From Candidatus Alistipes avicola (lineage in GTDB: Bacteria > Bacteroidota > Bacteroidia > Bacteroidales > Rikenellaceae): a DNA stretch of 64,000 bases. Made by a program: the position numbers and the translations under genes. This document shows positions 17,506-26,494 of this stretch, one piece after another. The stretch covers positions 62,001 through 126,000 of the forward strand of contig DWYR01000011.1 in the NCBI GenBank assembly GCA_019118565.1. The letters are read 5' to 3'. Positions within the stretch are counted from its first letter, which is position 1. Each line of letters starts with the position of its first letter. Under the pieces are notes generated by a model. The model was not told where the DNA came from, ran no database searches, and saw nothing but the letters and a program-made list of their open reading frames with translations.

Positions 17506-18624
17506 CTATTTCGGTGCTTTGCGATACAGGTAGATAGCGATAAAGAGGTAGAGGATATTCGGGATCCAGACGGCCAGTCCGGGAGGCAACGAGCCGCTTT
17601 TGGCAAACTCCTCGAATACACGGTTGAACATGATGTAGGAGAAGCAGAGCGTAATGCCGATTCCGATGTGCAGACCGGTACCGCCCCGGACCTTGCGTGA
17701 GGAGAGCGATACGCCGATCAGGGTCAGGATGAAGGTTGCCATCGGATAGGCGAATCGAGCGTGTTGTTCCACCTGGATGATCGAGATCGAATCGGATCCT
17801 TTGCTGCGCTGTTGATCCAAAAAACGATTCAACTCAGAGATGTTCATGGTTTTGATCAGTTCGTTGATTCGCCCTAATTCTGCGATTTCGAGGTTGATCA
17901 GCGTATCCAGATTCCGTCGTTGCGTGAAGGTTTCCACACCGAGCGAATCGAACGAACGGGTTGTATATCGGGAAGCGGTCCAACGTCCGTTTTCGGGGTT
18001 GTACCGTGCTTCGGAGGCTTCGAGCGATTGTGTCATCGTTCCGCCTTCGTAACGTTCGAGGGCGAAGAACGAGGCCTGGTTGCTCTCTTTCGAGTAACCA
18101 CGGATGTAGGTAAAGACACCGGGTTCTATCTGTCGGTATATGTGCCGGTCGAATTGGTAGTTCTTTTTGCGTTTGATGTATTGGCTCTCGAAGGCGACCG
18201 ATTTCTGTTGTGCGCGGGGGATGACCCACAGATTGAGGGTCATCGAGAGCGAGGCGATGATCAGTGCCCCGAGGAAGTAGGGCCACATCAGACGCCGGAA
18301 ACTCATACCGCCCGAAAGCATGGCCACGATTTCGGTTTGGTAGGCCATCTTCGAGGTGAAGAAGATGACGGCGATGAAGGTGAACAGACCGCTGAACTGG
18401 TTGATGAAGAACGGGATGAAGTTGATGTAGTAGTCGAAGATGATGGCTTTCAGCGGAGCCTTCAGGGTGGTGAAGTCGTCGATCTTCTCCACGTAGTCGA
18501 ACACCACGACGATCACGATGATCATGGCGATGGCGAAGAAGTAGGTACTCAGGAACTTCCTGAGGATATACCAGTCGAGGATCTTGAATCCCGGCCAACT
18601 TAATTTCGGCAGTCTGAATTTCAT
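17506..18624 (-). CDS. LptF/LptG family permease
   Basis: Predicted inner-membrane component of the lipopolysaccharide export ABC transporter. The N-terminal LDWYILRKFLSTYFFA motif, six transmembrane helices (about 20-45, 58-80, 100-125, then 280-370) and a large periplasmic jellyroll-like domain (about 130-275) are the YjgP/YjgQ arrangement. Length 372 is normal. Whether it is LptF or LptG cannot be told; Bacteroidota often encode the two far apart. It starts 25 bp after tgt. Confidence 0.9.
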   Translation of the reverse strand: MKFRLPKLSWPGFKILDWYILRKFLSTYFFAIAMIIVIVVVFDYVEKIDDFTTLKAPLKAIIFDYYINFIPFFINQFSGLFTFIAVIFFTSKMAYQTEIVAMLSGGMSFRRLMWPYFLGALIIASLSMTLNLWVIPRAQQKSVAFESQYIKRKKNYQFDRHIYRQIEPGVFTYIRGYSKESNQASFFALERYEGGTMTQSLEASEARYNPENGRWTASRYTTRSFDSLGVETFTQRRNLDTLINLEIAELGRINELIKTMNISELNRFLDQQRSKGSDSISIIQVEQHARFAYPMATFILTLIGVSLSSRKVRGGTGLHIGIGITLCFSYIMFNRVFEEFAKSGSLPPGLAVWIPNILYLFIAIYLYRKAPK

Positions 18625-18648
18625 CTTTCGTTAGGGCTTCAGTGGGGG

Positions 18649-19779
18649 TTATAATCGGCGACCGAGTTTGGCTACCATCTGCTTTTTCCAGGGGGTGAAG
18701 TCACCTGCGGCGATGTGTTTCCGCGCTTCGGTTACCAACCGCAGGTAGAAAGCGATGTTATGCAGCGAGGCGATCTGTGCCGCAAGCATCTCCTGACAGA
18801 TGGTCAGATGGTGCAGATAGGCTTTCGAGTAGAGCGTATCGACGAAAGCGGTTCCCTCGGGGTCGATCGGGGAGAAGTCGTCCTCCCACTTCTTGTTGCG
18901 GATGTTGATCGTTCCCTCCCAGGTGAAGAGCTGTCCGTTCCGTCCGTTTCGTGTAGGCATGACGCAGTCGAACATATCGACACCCCGGGCAATACCCTCC
19001 AGAATGTTGATCGGTGTACCGACACCCATCAGGTAGCGGGGGCGGTCCTGCGGAAGGATGGCATTGACCACCTCGATCATTTCGTACATTACGTCGGTCG
19101 GTTCACCGACAGCCAAACCTCCGATGGCATAACCGTCTGCGTCGTATTGTTTTACGTTTTCAGCTGCATGGGCTCTCAGATCGGGATAGGTGCAACCCTG
19201 CACGATCGGGAAGAGAGCCTGGTAATGGCCGTATTTGGGAGATGTCTGGTGGTAGCGGTTAAAACAGCGATCCAGCCAGCGCTCAGTCAGAGCCAGAGAT
19301 TTGGCAGCATACTCTCTGGGAGAGTCCCCCGGCGGACACTCGTCGAAGGCCATCATGATGTCGGCACCGATCGTACGTTCGGTGTCGATTACGCTCTCGG
19401 GGGTAAAGAGATGGCGCGATCCGTCGATGTGGGACTGGAAGTGGCAGCCCTCCTCTTTGAGTTTGCGGCATCCGGCCAGCGAGAAGACCTGAAAACCGCC
19501 GCTGTCGGTCAGCATCGGTCCGTCCCAGGTCGAGAACCGGTGAACGCCGCCGGCCTCTTCGAGGATCTTCATGCCGGGACGCAGGTAGAGGTGATAGGTA
19601 TTGGCCAGAATGATCTGTGCATGCGCTTCGTTGCGAAGGTCGCGATGAAAGATGCCTTTCACCGTGGCGGCCGTTCCTACGGGCATGAAAATAGGGGTCT
19701 GGATCACACCGTGATCCGTTGTCAATTCACCTGCCCGGGCTTGGGAGGAGGGGTCTTTGTATAGGAGCGAGAATTTCAT
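18649..19779 (-). CDS. tgt: tRNA-guanine transglycosylase (zinc-ligand-less variant)
   Basis: Exchanges guanine at the tRNA wobble position for a queuine precursor. The TIM-barrel motifs are clear: LTDSGGFQVFSL with catalytic Asp92, GVGTPINILEGIARGVDMFDCVMPTRNGRNG in two adjoining motifs, and SKAYLHHL near the C-terminus. Unusually, the zinc-site segment reads DPEGTAFVDTLYSKA, where E. coli-type Tgt has CxCxxC, so all three zinc cysteines are absent although the later His (ASLHN) is kept. Length 376 is normal. It heads a five-gene minus-strand run with a promoter at 19796-19803. Confidence 0.93.
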   Translation of the reverse strand: MKFSLLYKDPSSQARAGELTTDHGVIQTPIFMPVGTAATVKGIFHRDLRNEAHAQIILANTYHLYLRPGMKILEEAGGVHRFSTWDGPMLTDSGGFQVFSLAGCRKLKEEGCHFQSHIDGSRHLFTPESVIDTERTIGADIMMAFDECPPGDSPREYAAKSLALTERWLDRCFNRYHQTSPKYGHYQALFPIVQGCTYPDLRAHAAENVKQYDADGYAIGGLAVGEPTDVMYEMIEVVNAILPQDRPRYLMGVGTPINILEGIARGVDMFDCVMPTRNGRNGQLFTWEGTINIRNKKWEDDFSPIDPEGTAFVDTLYSKAYLHHLTICQEMLAAQIASLHNIAFYLRLVTEARKHIAAGDFTPWKKQMVAKLGRRL

Positions 19780-19795
19780 ATATAGTATTAACGTA

Positions 19796-19803
19796 CAAAA
19801 ATA
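19796..19803 (-). promoter_or_regulatory. -7 element for the tgt operon
   Basis: CAAAAATA on the plus strand reads TATTTTTG on the minus strand, matching TAnnTTTG, 17 bp before the tgt ATG. A CATA at 19823-19826 is a three-of-four -33 match at 19-nt spacing. Confidence 0.5.
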
Positions 19804-19888
19804 GGTAAAACTATTCAGAAATCATAAAAAAAGACTTCGAGCCCTGTCTGAAGAGTTGGAATCTTTGGGGATAAGGCATAATAAAACA

Positions 19889-19920
19889 GCGAAGACGACC
19901 GCATTGTCGGCCGTCCTCGC
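19889..19920 (-). terminator. Terminator of the thioredoxin gene
   Basis: A 12-bp stem with two G-U pairs in the minus-strand transcript and an 8-nt loop, followed by TGTTTTATT, lies 19 bp past the thioredoxin stop codon. Confidence 0.8.
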
Positions 19921-19938
19921 TCAAGATATGCACGCTGT

Positions 19939-20352
19939 TTATTTGTGCTTTTTCAGTATCTCTTCGACCGCCCGGATAAAATCATCGGCAGGCATACCGC
20001 CTGTTATCTGTCCGAGCAGGGTCCCTTCGGTGTCGAAAATCAGGAAGGTTGGGATGGATCGAATACCGTATTTTTTTGCCAAGGCCGATCCCGTTGGCTT
20101 GTCGATGTCGTATTTGGCTGCGATGAAATGTTGTGCCATGAAGTCGCCCACTTCGGGCTGTGAGAAGACATTTCGTTCCATGTTTTTGCATGGACCGCAC
20201 CAGGTAGCGTATAGATCTATGAAGACCAGTTTGTTCTGTTGGGTCGCCTCTTCGCGGACAGCGTCCAGGTTTTTGTCCGTGAAGCGGACCTGTGCGTTGG
20301 CTGCAACGGCTACGCCGATGACGAGCAAAAGGGTAAATAAGATTTTTTTCAT
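19939..20352 (-). CDS. Periplasmic thioredoxin-family protein
   Basis: Small exported thiol-disulfide protein. Residues 1-20 are a signal peptide (MKKILFTLLL...ANA). The thioredoxin fold follows with ATWCGPCKN, the active-site cysteines being Cys52 and Cys55, and the cis-Pro region IRSIPTFLIFD. The 137-residue length is one thioredoxin domain. It lies 47 bp downstream of rlmN on the same strand and ends at its own terminator. The partner is not evident; a role in reducing or oxidising envelope proteins is inferred from the signal peptide and CGPC motif. Confidence 0.88.
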   Translation of the reverse strand: MKKILFTLLLVIGVAVAANAQVRFTDKNLDAVREEATQQNKLVFIDLYATWCGPCKNMERNVFSQPEVGDFMAQHFIAAKYDIDKPTGSALAKKYGIRSIPTFLIFDTEGTLLGQITGGMPADDFIRAVEEILKKHK

Positions 20353-20399
20353 CGTTTTTTCTGAAGGTTTTTAATACAACGGAGCAAACCGTGCGAAAA

Positions 20400-21428
20400 T
20401 TATGCCGACTCCATTTGGGCGGTGCTTAAAAGTCCGCAGGCCGCCTGTATGTCTTCGCCTCGCGATGCCCGGATGGTTGTATGGATCCCCTTGCGGGTCA
20501 AGGCATCCCGGAAGGCGATCATGGCTTGATCGTCGGGTGAAAAGTAGGGAGATCCGGGAATCTTGTGGAACCGGATCAGGTTGATGCGGCATTTGATACC
20601 GTCCAGCAGACGGCAGAGCTCCCGGATGTGGCGGGGAGAGTCGTTTCTCCCACTCATGACGATGTATTCGAACGAGACGCGGCGTTGGTGGGTGAAGTCG
20701 TATTGACGCAGGATCTCGACGACCGAGCGAATAGGCCAGGCCTTTTCGACCGGCATGATCTCGACTCGCTCCTCCGGGAAGGGGTTGTGGAGGCTGACTG
20801 CCAGATGGACGGAAGTCGCATCGAGGAAACGTTTCAATGCAGGGACGACGCCGGAGGTCGAAACGGTAATGCGGGTGGGAGACCAACCGAATCCCCAGGG
20901 GGCGGTGAGAATATCGAGGGCTCCCAATACATTATCCATATTGTCCAGCGGTTCGCCCATTCCCATAAAGACCAGGTTGGAGAGTCGATCCCGCTCGGGC
21001 AATGCTCCGATCTGGTTCAGAATCTCGTGGGTGGAGAGGGAGTGTTGGAGCCCCTGCCGTCCGGTTGCACAGAAACGGCAACCCATACGGCAGCCTGCCT
21101 GCGAGGAGACACAGAGTGTGGCCCGATCACCGTCGGGAATATAGGCCGATTCGATGTAATGACCCTGTGTGGTACGGTACAAGTATTTTTTCGTGCCGTC
21201 GGCCGATGTGCTCACTTTCTCGGGTGCAGTCAATCCCACTTTATGTGTCAAGGCTAACGACTGTCGTTGTTTGGCTGATAGATCGGTCATCGATTCGATC
21301 GAATCCGTGTGTTTTACGTAGAGCCACCTCGCTATTTGCTTGGCCGTAAAACGAGGCATTTGCAACTGATTGCAGAGCGCTTCCAATTGGCTGAGGGTTT
21401 GTCCGTAAAGATATTCTCGATCGGGCAT
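20400..21428 (-). CDS. rlmN: 23S rRNA A2503-C2 methyltransferase RlmN
   Basis: Radical SAM enzyme that methylates C2 of A2503 in 23S rRNA (and A37 of some tRNAs). Cys113, Cys117 and Cys120 (AGCRMGCRFCATG) bind the cluster, and a late Cys in the EDIQAACGLL segment is the expected methyl-carrier residue. The start is set at ATG 21428 (MPDREYLYG) because the -7 element at 21459-21466 would place transcription start below the alternative ATG at 21461. The product of 342 residues is the usual length. The thioredoxin gene follows. Confidence 0.94.
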   Translation of the reverse strand: MPDREYLYGQTLSQLEALCNQLQMPRFTAKQIARWLYVKHTDSIESMTDLSAKQRQSLALTHKVGLTAPEKVSTSADGTKKYLYRTTQGHYIESAYIPDGDRATLCVSSQAGCRMGCRFCATGRQGLQHSLSTHEILNQIGALPERDRLSNLVFMGMGEPLDNMDNVLGALDILTAPWGFGWSPTRITVSTSGVVPALKRFLDATSVHLAVSLHNPFPEERVEIMPVEKAWPIRSVVEILRQYDFTHQRRVSFEYIVMSGRNDSPRHIRELCRLLDGIKCRINLIRFHKIPGSPYFSPDDQAMIAFRDALTRKGIHTTIRASRGEDIQAACGLLSTAQMESA

Positions 21429-21458
21429 GCGGTGTCGTTGAATTGAAGTTCGTGTCGA

Positions 21459-21466
21459 CAAAATTA
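21459..21466 (-). promoter_or_regulatory. -7 element for rlmN
   Basis: CAAAATTA reads TAATTTTG on the minus strand, matching TAnnTTTG. It overlaps the alternative rlmN ATG at 21461, which supports the shorter gene start. No clear -33 element was seen. Confidence 0.45.
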
Positions 21467-21519
21467 GTCAAAAAATAAAGATTTTCGGGTTCTCTGTGCG
21501 GTTTTTGATTTTTTATCTC

Positions 21520-21527
21520 TATATTTG
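21520..21527 (+). promoter_or_regulatory. -7 element for the tonB-like gene
   Basis: TATATTTG matches TAnnTTTG, 61 bp before the ATG at 21589. A TTTG at 21504-21507 is too close to serve as -33, so only the -7 half is supported. Confidence 0.45.
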
Positions 21528-21588
21528 TCGGGAGATAGTCTGCCGTTCAAGTGGCTTTAATACGGGAAACAATAATTGAAAGACAATA

Positions 21589-22272
21589 ATGGAAATCAAA
21601 AAATCACGAAAAGCGGATCTGGAAAACAGACGCGGTATTTTTCTTGAGATTGGCTTGGTCATTGCCTTGGCAATCGTGATCGGAGCTTTCGGTTGCAAAT
21701 CGAAAGAACGTAATGTAGAGAAAGTCGATATGGTATTGGCCCCGATCGAGACGGATCTGGTTGAAATTACGCGTCCCGACCAGCCGCAGGAGCAGCCTCA
21801 GGTCAAGAAAGTAGAAATGAACGTGATAAGCGACGTATTCCAGTTGGTAGACAATTCGACCAAGACGAATACCGAGTTGAATTTTATAGAATTCGACGCT
21901 GACATGAGTATCTCGGTCGCACCTCCCAAGGAAGAGGAGATTGTCGAAGAGCCGATTTTTGTGGTGGCCGAGAAGATGCCTTCTTTTATGGGAGGTGATT
22001 TGACGACTTTCCGTACTTGGGTACAGCAGCGATTGAAGTATCCGGCCATTGCACAGGAATATGGGATCTCCGGACAGGTTATTTTGGAGTTTGTCGTGGA
22101 GAAAGATGGGACTTTGTCCAATATCGTGGTTCTCCGTACGCCGGACAACTCTCTGTCGGAGGAGGCTATTCGTGTGCTGAAGACCTCTCCGAAATGGGAG
22201 CCGGGTTTGCAGCGAAACAAACCGGTTCGTGTGAAATATACATTGCCGGTAATATTCCGTATTGCAGAGTAA
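21589..22272 (+). CDS. TonB-family energy transducer
   Basis: Predicted to couple the proton motive force to outer-membrane receptors. The 227-residue protein has a basic cytoplasmic start, one transmembrane helix (about 20-40), a Pro/Glu-rich periplasmic linker with PEQPQ-type runs (about 55-75), and a TonB C-terminal domain (about 135-226). That domain includes RLKYPAIAQEYGISGQV, VVEKDGTLSNIVVLR and KWEPGLQRNKPVRVKYTLP. No exbB or exbD is nearby. It has its own promoter element and terminator, so is probably transcribed alone. Confidence 0.92.
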   Translation: MEIKKSRKADLENRRGIFLEIGLVIALAIVIGAFGCKSKERNVEKVDMVLAPIETDLVEITRPDQPQEQPQVKKVEMNVISDVFQLVDNSTKTNTELNFIEFDADMSISVAPPKEEEIVEEPIFVVAEKMPSFMGGDLTTFRTWVQQRLKYPAIAQEYGISGQVILEFVVEKDGTLSNIVVLRTPDNSLSEEAIRVLKTSPKWEPGLQRNKPVRVKYTLPVIFRIAE

Positions 22273-22294
22273 CGGTCTTTTGAATTTTTGAAAA

Positions 22295-22325
22295 AAGGGT
22301 ATCCTGTGTGAGATGGGATACCCTT
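22295..22325 (+). terminator. Terminator after the tonB-like gene
   Basis: A 10-bp stem (22295-22304 with 22316-22325) and an 11-nt loop lies 23 bp after the stop. Only a short U-containing tail (ATTTA) follows. Confidence 0.65.
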
Positions 22326-22383
22326 ATTTATCAACGCACCGGTCTGCGAGTCGTATGCGTGTCGTTCTGTAAAAAAGATTGTT

Positions 22384-23616
22384 TTGGGAGAGAATAACAA
22401 TACGAAGAGCCGTATTTCGGATACGAAACGTATTCCCGAAGAGGATTTGATGTTGCGGGCGGTGTTGGTGTCGGTAATCCGGGATCAGCAGGACCCTCGA
22501 CAGACAGAGGAGTATCTCGATGAATTGGAGTTCCTGGCCGAGACGGCCGGCATTGTCGGCATAAAACGATTTACGCAGCGGCTTCCGAATCCGTCGGCCC
22601 GAATCTATGTCGGTCCCGGCAAGCTGGAGGAGATTGCAGCTTACTGCGAACAGAACGAGATCGACGTAGTGATCTTCGACGATGAACTCTCGCCCTCGCA
22701 GACCCGTAATATTGAAGCGGCGATGCCTTGCCGCATTCTGGACCGTACGCGTTTGATTCTCGATATTTTCATGTCGCGGGCCCAGACGGCCTATGCCAAG
22801 ACGCAGGTCGAACTGGCTAATTATCAGTATATGCTTCCCCGTCTTTCGGGTATGTGGACACACCTTGAACGTCAGCGAGGTGGAACGGGGACCCGTGGCG
22901 GTGCCGGTGAGCGCGAGATCGAGACCGACCGCCGTATTGTACGAGACCGTATTGCCAAATTGAAGGAGGATCTGAAGAAGATCGACCGGCAGATGTCCGT
23001 ACAGCGATCGAACCGGGGGGCATTGGTTCGGGTTGCTCTGGTCGGTTATACCAATGTCGGGAAGTCGACTTTGATGAACCTGCTTTCGAAGAGTGAGGTC
23101 TTTGCCGAGAACAAACTCTTCGCTACGCTCGATACGACGGTGCGCAAGGTGGTTTTTGACAATCTACCCTTCCTGCTTTCGGATACGGTCGGCTTTATCC
23201 GCAAACTGCCTACGGAGTTGGTCGAGTCGTTTAAATCGACGCTCGATGAGGTGCGCGAGGCTGATCTGTTGTTGCACGTGGTCGATATTTCGCATCCGCA
23301 GTTCGAGGATCAGATAGCCGTGGTCAAGCAGACGCTACAGGATATCGGTGCCGGTAACAAGCCGGTTTATCTGGTCTTCAACAAGGTGGATGCCTATACC
23401 TATACGGAGAAGGATCCGGACGATCTGACCCCTTCTACGCGGGAGAACCTTTCGCTGGAGGATCTGAAGAAGAGCTGGATTGCAAAGGCCAATACGCCCT
23501 GTATCTTTATTTCGGCCGTCGAGAAGATCAACATCGACAAGTTGCGCACGGACCTTTATGGTATGATCCGCGAGATCCATGCGGGGCGCTATCCGTTCAA
23601 TAATTTTCTCTATTGA
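22384..23616 (+). CDS. hflX: GTPase HflX
   Basis: Ribosome-associated GTPase that splits stalled ribosomes. The N-terminal HflX domain contains the NPSARIYVGPGKLEEI motif (about 69-83), then a coiled-coil linker with the glycine-rich RQRGGTGTRGGAGERE segment (about 163-178), then the G domain: GYTNVGKSTL (221-230), DTVGFIRKLP and NKVDAY. The start is TTG at 22384. No ATG precedes the conserved part, and the only in-frame ATG (22450) would remove 22 residues. Length is 410. upp begins 35 bp later. Confidence 0.92.
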   Translation: MGENNNTKSRISDTKRIPEEDLMLRAVLVSVIRDQQDPRQTEEYLDELEFLAETAGIVGIKRFTQRLPNPSARIYVGPGKLEEIAAYCEQNEIDVVIFDDELSPSQTRNIEAAMPCRILDRTRLILDIFMSRAQTAYAKTQVELANYQYMLPRLSGMWTHLERQRGGTGTRGGAGEREIETDRRIVRDRIAKLKEDLKKIDRQMSVQRSNRGALVRVALVGYTNVGKSTLMNLLSKSEVFAENKLFATLDTTVRKVVFDNLPFLLSDTVGFIRKLPTELVESFKSTLDEVREADLLLHVVDISHPQFEDQIAVVKQTLQDIGAGNKPVYLVFNKVDAYTYTEKDPDDLTPSTRENLSLEDLKKSWIAKANTPCIFISAVEKINIDKLRTDLYGMIREIHAGRYPFNNFLY

Positions 23617-23651
23617 TCCGATTATTCCTAATAACCCTAATAGCGAGTATT

Positions 23652-24305
23652 ATGTTGCACATTCTCAGCAAGGAGAACACCGTTCTTAACAAATTCGTCG
23701 CAGAGATTCGCGATAAAGTGATTCAGAAGGATTCGATGCGTTTCCGTCGTAATTTGGAGCGTATCGGCGAAATTGCGGCTTATGAGATTTCGAAGACGTT
23801 TTCATACGAGCCGAAGGTCGTGGAGACTCCGCTGGGGGAGGCGACCGTGGAGATGATAACCGATGATCTGGTTATCGCGACGATCTTGCGGGCCGGATTA
23901 CCCTTCCATCAGGGCTTTTTGAACTACTTTGACGATGCGCAGAACGCCTTTGTTTCAGCTTACCGCAAGAGTACGAAGGATGGCAAGTTCAAGGTGAAGG
24001 TCGAATATATCTCGTGTGGCGATCTCGAGGGTAAGACCCTGCTGCTGGTCGATCCGATGCTGGCGACCGGCTCGTCGCTCGTGCTGGCCTACAACGCCCT
24101 GTGCGAGAAGGGCGGAACGCCGAAACACACCCACATGGCGGCTGTCATTGCCAGCGAACAGGGTATCGAATACGTTGAGAAGAACATGCCCCGACTGACC
24201 ACGACGATCTGGTGTGCGGCTGTCGACGAGGAGCTCACCTCGCAGGCCTATATCGTGCCGGGCATCGGCGATGCCGGTGATCTGGCTTACGGCGAGAAGA
24301 TCTGA
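23652..24305 (+). CDS. upp: Uracil phosphoribosyltransferase
   Basis: Salvages uracil with PRPP to make UMP. The PRPP-binding loop VDPMLATGSSL is intact, preceded by the conserved ILRAGLPFHQG segment, and the C-terminal end IVPGIGDAGDLAYG is the family uracil-binding signature. ATG at 23652 (MLHILSKENTVLN) is chosen; an upstream start at 23613 would add 13 hydrophobic residues not found in the family. Length 217 is normal. Its TGA overlaps the next gene's ATG (TGATG). Confidence 0.95.
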   Translation: MLHILSKENTVLNKFVAEIRDKVIQKDSMRFRRNLERIGEIAAYEISKTFSYEPKVVETPLGEATVEMITDDLVIATILRAGLPFHQGFLNYFDDAQNAFVSAYRKSTKDGKFKVKVEYISCGDLEGKTLLLVDPMLATGSSLVLAYNALCEKGGTPKHTHMAAVIASEQGIEYVEKNMPRLTTTIWCAAVDEELTSQAYIVPGIGDAGDLAYGEKI

Positions 24306-26143
24306 TGCGCCGTTTTCTCTTTATTCTGGCTGTTTTCTGCACGACCGTATTCTGGATGGTGTTGCAGAAGCCGCTGTTCCTGCTTTTCTATCATGCGCAG
24401 GCTGCCCAATCCTCTTTCGGGGAGTGGTTGGGGGTGCTGTGGCATGGCCTTACGCTCGACAGTACGGTAGCCGGATATGTGACGGCCTTCCCGGTGCTGA
24501 CCGTCCTCTTTTCGCTCTGGATTCCTCTTTCGCGGCGAGTCTGGCGCATTATTCTGATTGTCTACTTTGCACTCATCTCGCTCTTTGCCGCCACGGTCTT
24601 CGCAGTCGATCTGGGACTGTATGGTTATTGGGGATTCCGTCTCGACGGTTCGGTGCTGATCTATCTGTCGGACCCGAAGGAGGCGATGGCGAGCCTCTCG
24701 TGGGGCGAAACGTTGCGCCAGGTCGCGATCCTGCTCCTCTACGGCGGAGCCATGATGTGGAGCTACCTCTATGTGTTGCGCCTCTTCCGGAATGATCCCC
24801 TTCCGCTGTTTCGGCGTATCGGGGCCTCCTTGTGTACGCTCTTTATTGCCGGTTTGACCTTCCTGGCCATTCGCGGTGGCGTAACTGTCGCTACGGCCAA
24901 CGTCAGCAAGGTCTATTTCAGCTCGGACATGTTCCTCAATCATGCGGCTACCAACCCGATCTTCTCGTTCCTCTCGTCGGTCGGTTCGAATAAGGATTAC
25001 GCTTCGGCCTACCCCTTCTTCGACGAAGAGCGCCGGGCGGCTGTTTTCGATGAGATTCGGGGGAACCGTCCTGGAGCGGACGAAGGCACGCCGCAGCTGC
25101 TCACGACCAGCCGTCCCAATGTGGTGCTGATTATTCTTGAGAGCTTCAGCCGTACGATCATGGATGAAACGGTCGATGGCGAGCCGGTGATGCCCTGGAT
25201 GAACCGCCTGAAAGAGGAGGGAATCTGGTTCGAGAACTTCTATGCCAATTCGTTCCGGACCGATCGGGGCGAGGTGGCTGTCATGAGCGGCTATCCGGCC
25301 CAGACCTCGATGTCGATCATGAAACTTCCGCGCAAGAGTGCGACGCTGCCCTCGATGGCGCGCTCCCTGCAACGGGAGGGGTATCGGACCCTGTTCATGT
25401 ACGGCGGCGACCTGAACTTTACGAACCAGTCCTCGTTCATGTATGCGACCGGATGGGAGCGACTCATCTGGCAGAAGGATCTGCAGCTTGATGCCCCCAC
25501 CTCGAAGTGGGGCTATGCCGACGATGTGATTATCCCGCTGTTCGGTGATGAGGTGGAGCGTCTGGACCGAGAGGGACAACCCTTCCTGGCGGGTTTGCTG
25601 ACCCTTTCGAGCCACGAACCCTTCGAGGTCCCCTATTCGAAATTCGAGGATAAACTGCTCAACTCGATGGCCTTTGCCGACGAACAGGTGGGACTTCTCA
25701 TCGAACGTCTCAAAGCCTCCCCCGCGTGGGATAACCTGCTGGTCGTGCTGGTGGCCGACCACGCCTATATGTACCCCTACAACGTGGCCTATAACGCTTC
25801 GCTGCGCCACCGCATCCCGATGATCTGGACGGGCGGCGCTGTGAAGAAGCCGATGAAGGTCGATACCTATGCGTCGCAGATCGACCTCTGCGCCACGCTG
25901 CTGGCGCAATTGGGCATTTCGCACGAGGAGTTCGACTTCAGCAAGAACATCTTTGGTGCGACACCTCCCCATAAATTTGGTTATTGGTGCTTTAGCGACG
26001 GATTCGGCGTGATCGATGCCGAGGGGGAGACGATCTATGACCATACGACCGGAACGGTCGTTTCGGGCGATCCCGATTCCGAACGGTTGGAGTGGGGAAA
26101 AGCACTGCTGCAAACTACGTATGAGGATATCGACCGTCGTTGA
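24305..26143 (+). CDS. LTA synthase-like membrane sulfatase/phosphotransferase
   Basis: Alkaline-phosphatase-superfamily enzyme with four to five N-terminal transmembrane helices (about 4-24, 55-75, 80-105, 140-160, 170-195) and a periplasmic catalytic domain (about 275-560). Metal and catalytic motifs are visible: ILESFSR, FRTDRGEVAVMSG with the likely Thr nucleophile, LSSHEPFEVP and VADHAYMYP. In Gram-positives this family polymerises glycerol phosphate on lipid; in Bacteroidota the substrate is unknown and is more likely a phosphoglycerol or phosphoethanolamine head group. Its start overlaps the upp stop, so it is coupled to hflX-upp. Confidence 0.85.
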   Translation: MRRFLFILAVFCTTVFWMVLQKPLFLLFYHAQAAQSSFGEWLGVLWHGLTLDSTVAGYVTAFPVLTVLFSLWIPLSRRVWRIILIVYFALISLFAATVFAVDLGLYGYWGFRLDGSVLIYLSDPKEAMASLSWGETLRQVAILLLYGGAMMWSYLYVLRLFRNDPLPLFRRIGASLCTLFIAGLTFLAIRGGVTVATANVSKVYFSSDMFLNHAATNPIFSFLSSVGSNKDYASAYPFFDEERRAAVFDEIRGNRPGADEGTPQLLTTSRPNVVLIILESFSRTIMDETVDGEPVMPWMNRLKEEGIWFENFYANSFRTDRGEVAVMSGYPAQTSMSIMKLPRKSATLPSMARSLQREGYRTLFMYGGDLNFTNQSSFMYATGWERLIWQKDLQLDAPTSKWGYADDVIIPLFGDEVERLDREGQPFLAGLLTLSSHEPFEVPYSKFEDKLLNSMAFADEQVGLLIERLKASPAWDNLLVVLVADHAYMYPYNVAYNASLRHRIPMIWTGGAVKKPMKVDTYASQIDLCATLLAQLGISHEEFDFSKNIFGATPPHKFGYWCFSDGFGVIDAEGETIYDHTTGTVVSGDPDSERLEWGKALLQTTYEDIDRR

Positions 26144-26233
26144 CGGGTGCGGGAGGAGCCGCGGGGGATTCGGAGAAGGGATGCCCTATCGGGGCCTGCA
26201 CCCTTCTGTATGAGCGGGATTCCGGACGGGATC

Positions 26234-26494
26234 TCAAGGGACGGGATCGTATCCGCTGCCTCCCCAGGGATGGCAGCGGGAGAGTCGTTTGATGGTGAGC
26301 CACAACCCTTTCAGCGGACCGTACTTGCGCAACGCCTCGACGGCATACTGCGAGCAGGTCGGCGTATAGCGGCAGGAGGGGGGTGTAAACGGCGAGATAC
26401 AGTACTGGTAGAACTTTACCAGCAGAATCAACGGAAAGGCGCAAATCCGTTTAAATACGCGCCATGATTTGTCCCAGAATCTTTTGGACGGCAT
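26234..26494 (-). CDS. yidD: Membrane protein insertion efficiency factor YidD
   Basis: Small membrane-associated protein linked to YidC-dependent insertion. The signature [16 protein letters not shown] and [13 protein letters not shown] are present, and an amphipathic/hydrophobic helix lies near residues 15-35. Length 86 is usual. It overlaps the 3' end of rnpA by 44 bp, a common arrangement, and closes the ten-gene minus-strand run. Confidence 0.93.
   Translation of the reverse strand: MPSKRFWDKSWRVFKRICAFPLILLVKFYQYCISPFTPPSCRYTPTCSQYAVEALRKYGPLKGLWLTIKRLSRCHPWGGSGYDPVP

Noticed and set aside
24287..26113. 608-codon frame antisense to the LTA-synthase-like gene
   Set aside because: Antisense of a GC-rich, well-supported gene; composition is Arg/His/Gly/Glu rich with no recognisable fold.
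26150..26233. Inverted GAAGGG/CCCTTC repeat between the LTA-like gene and yidD
   Set aside because: The stem is interrupted and no T-run follows on either strand, so no terminator is called.
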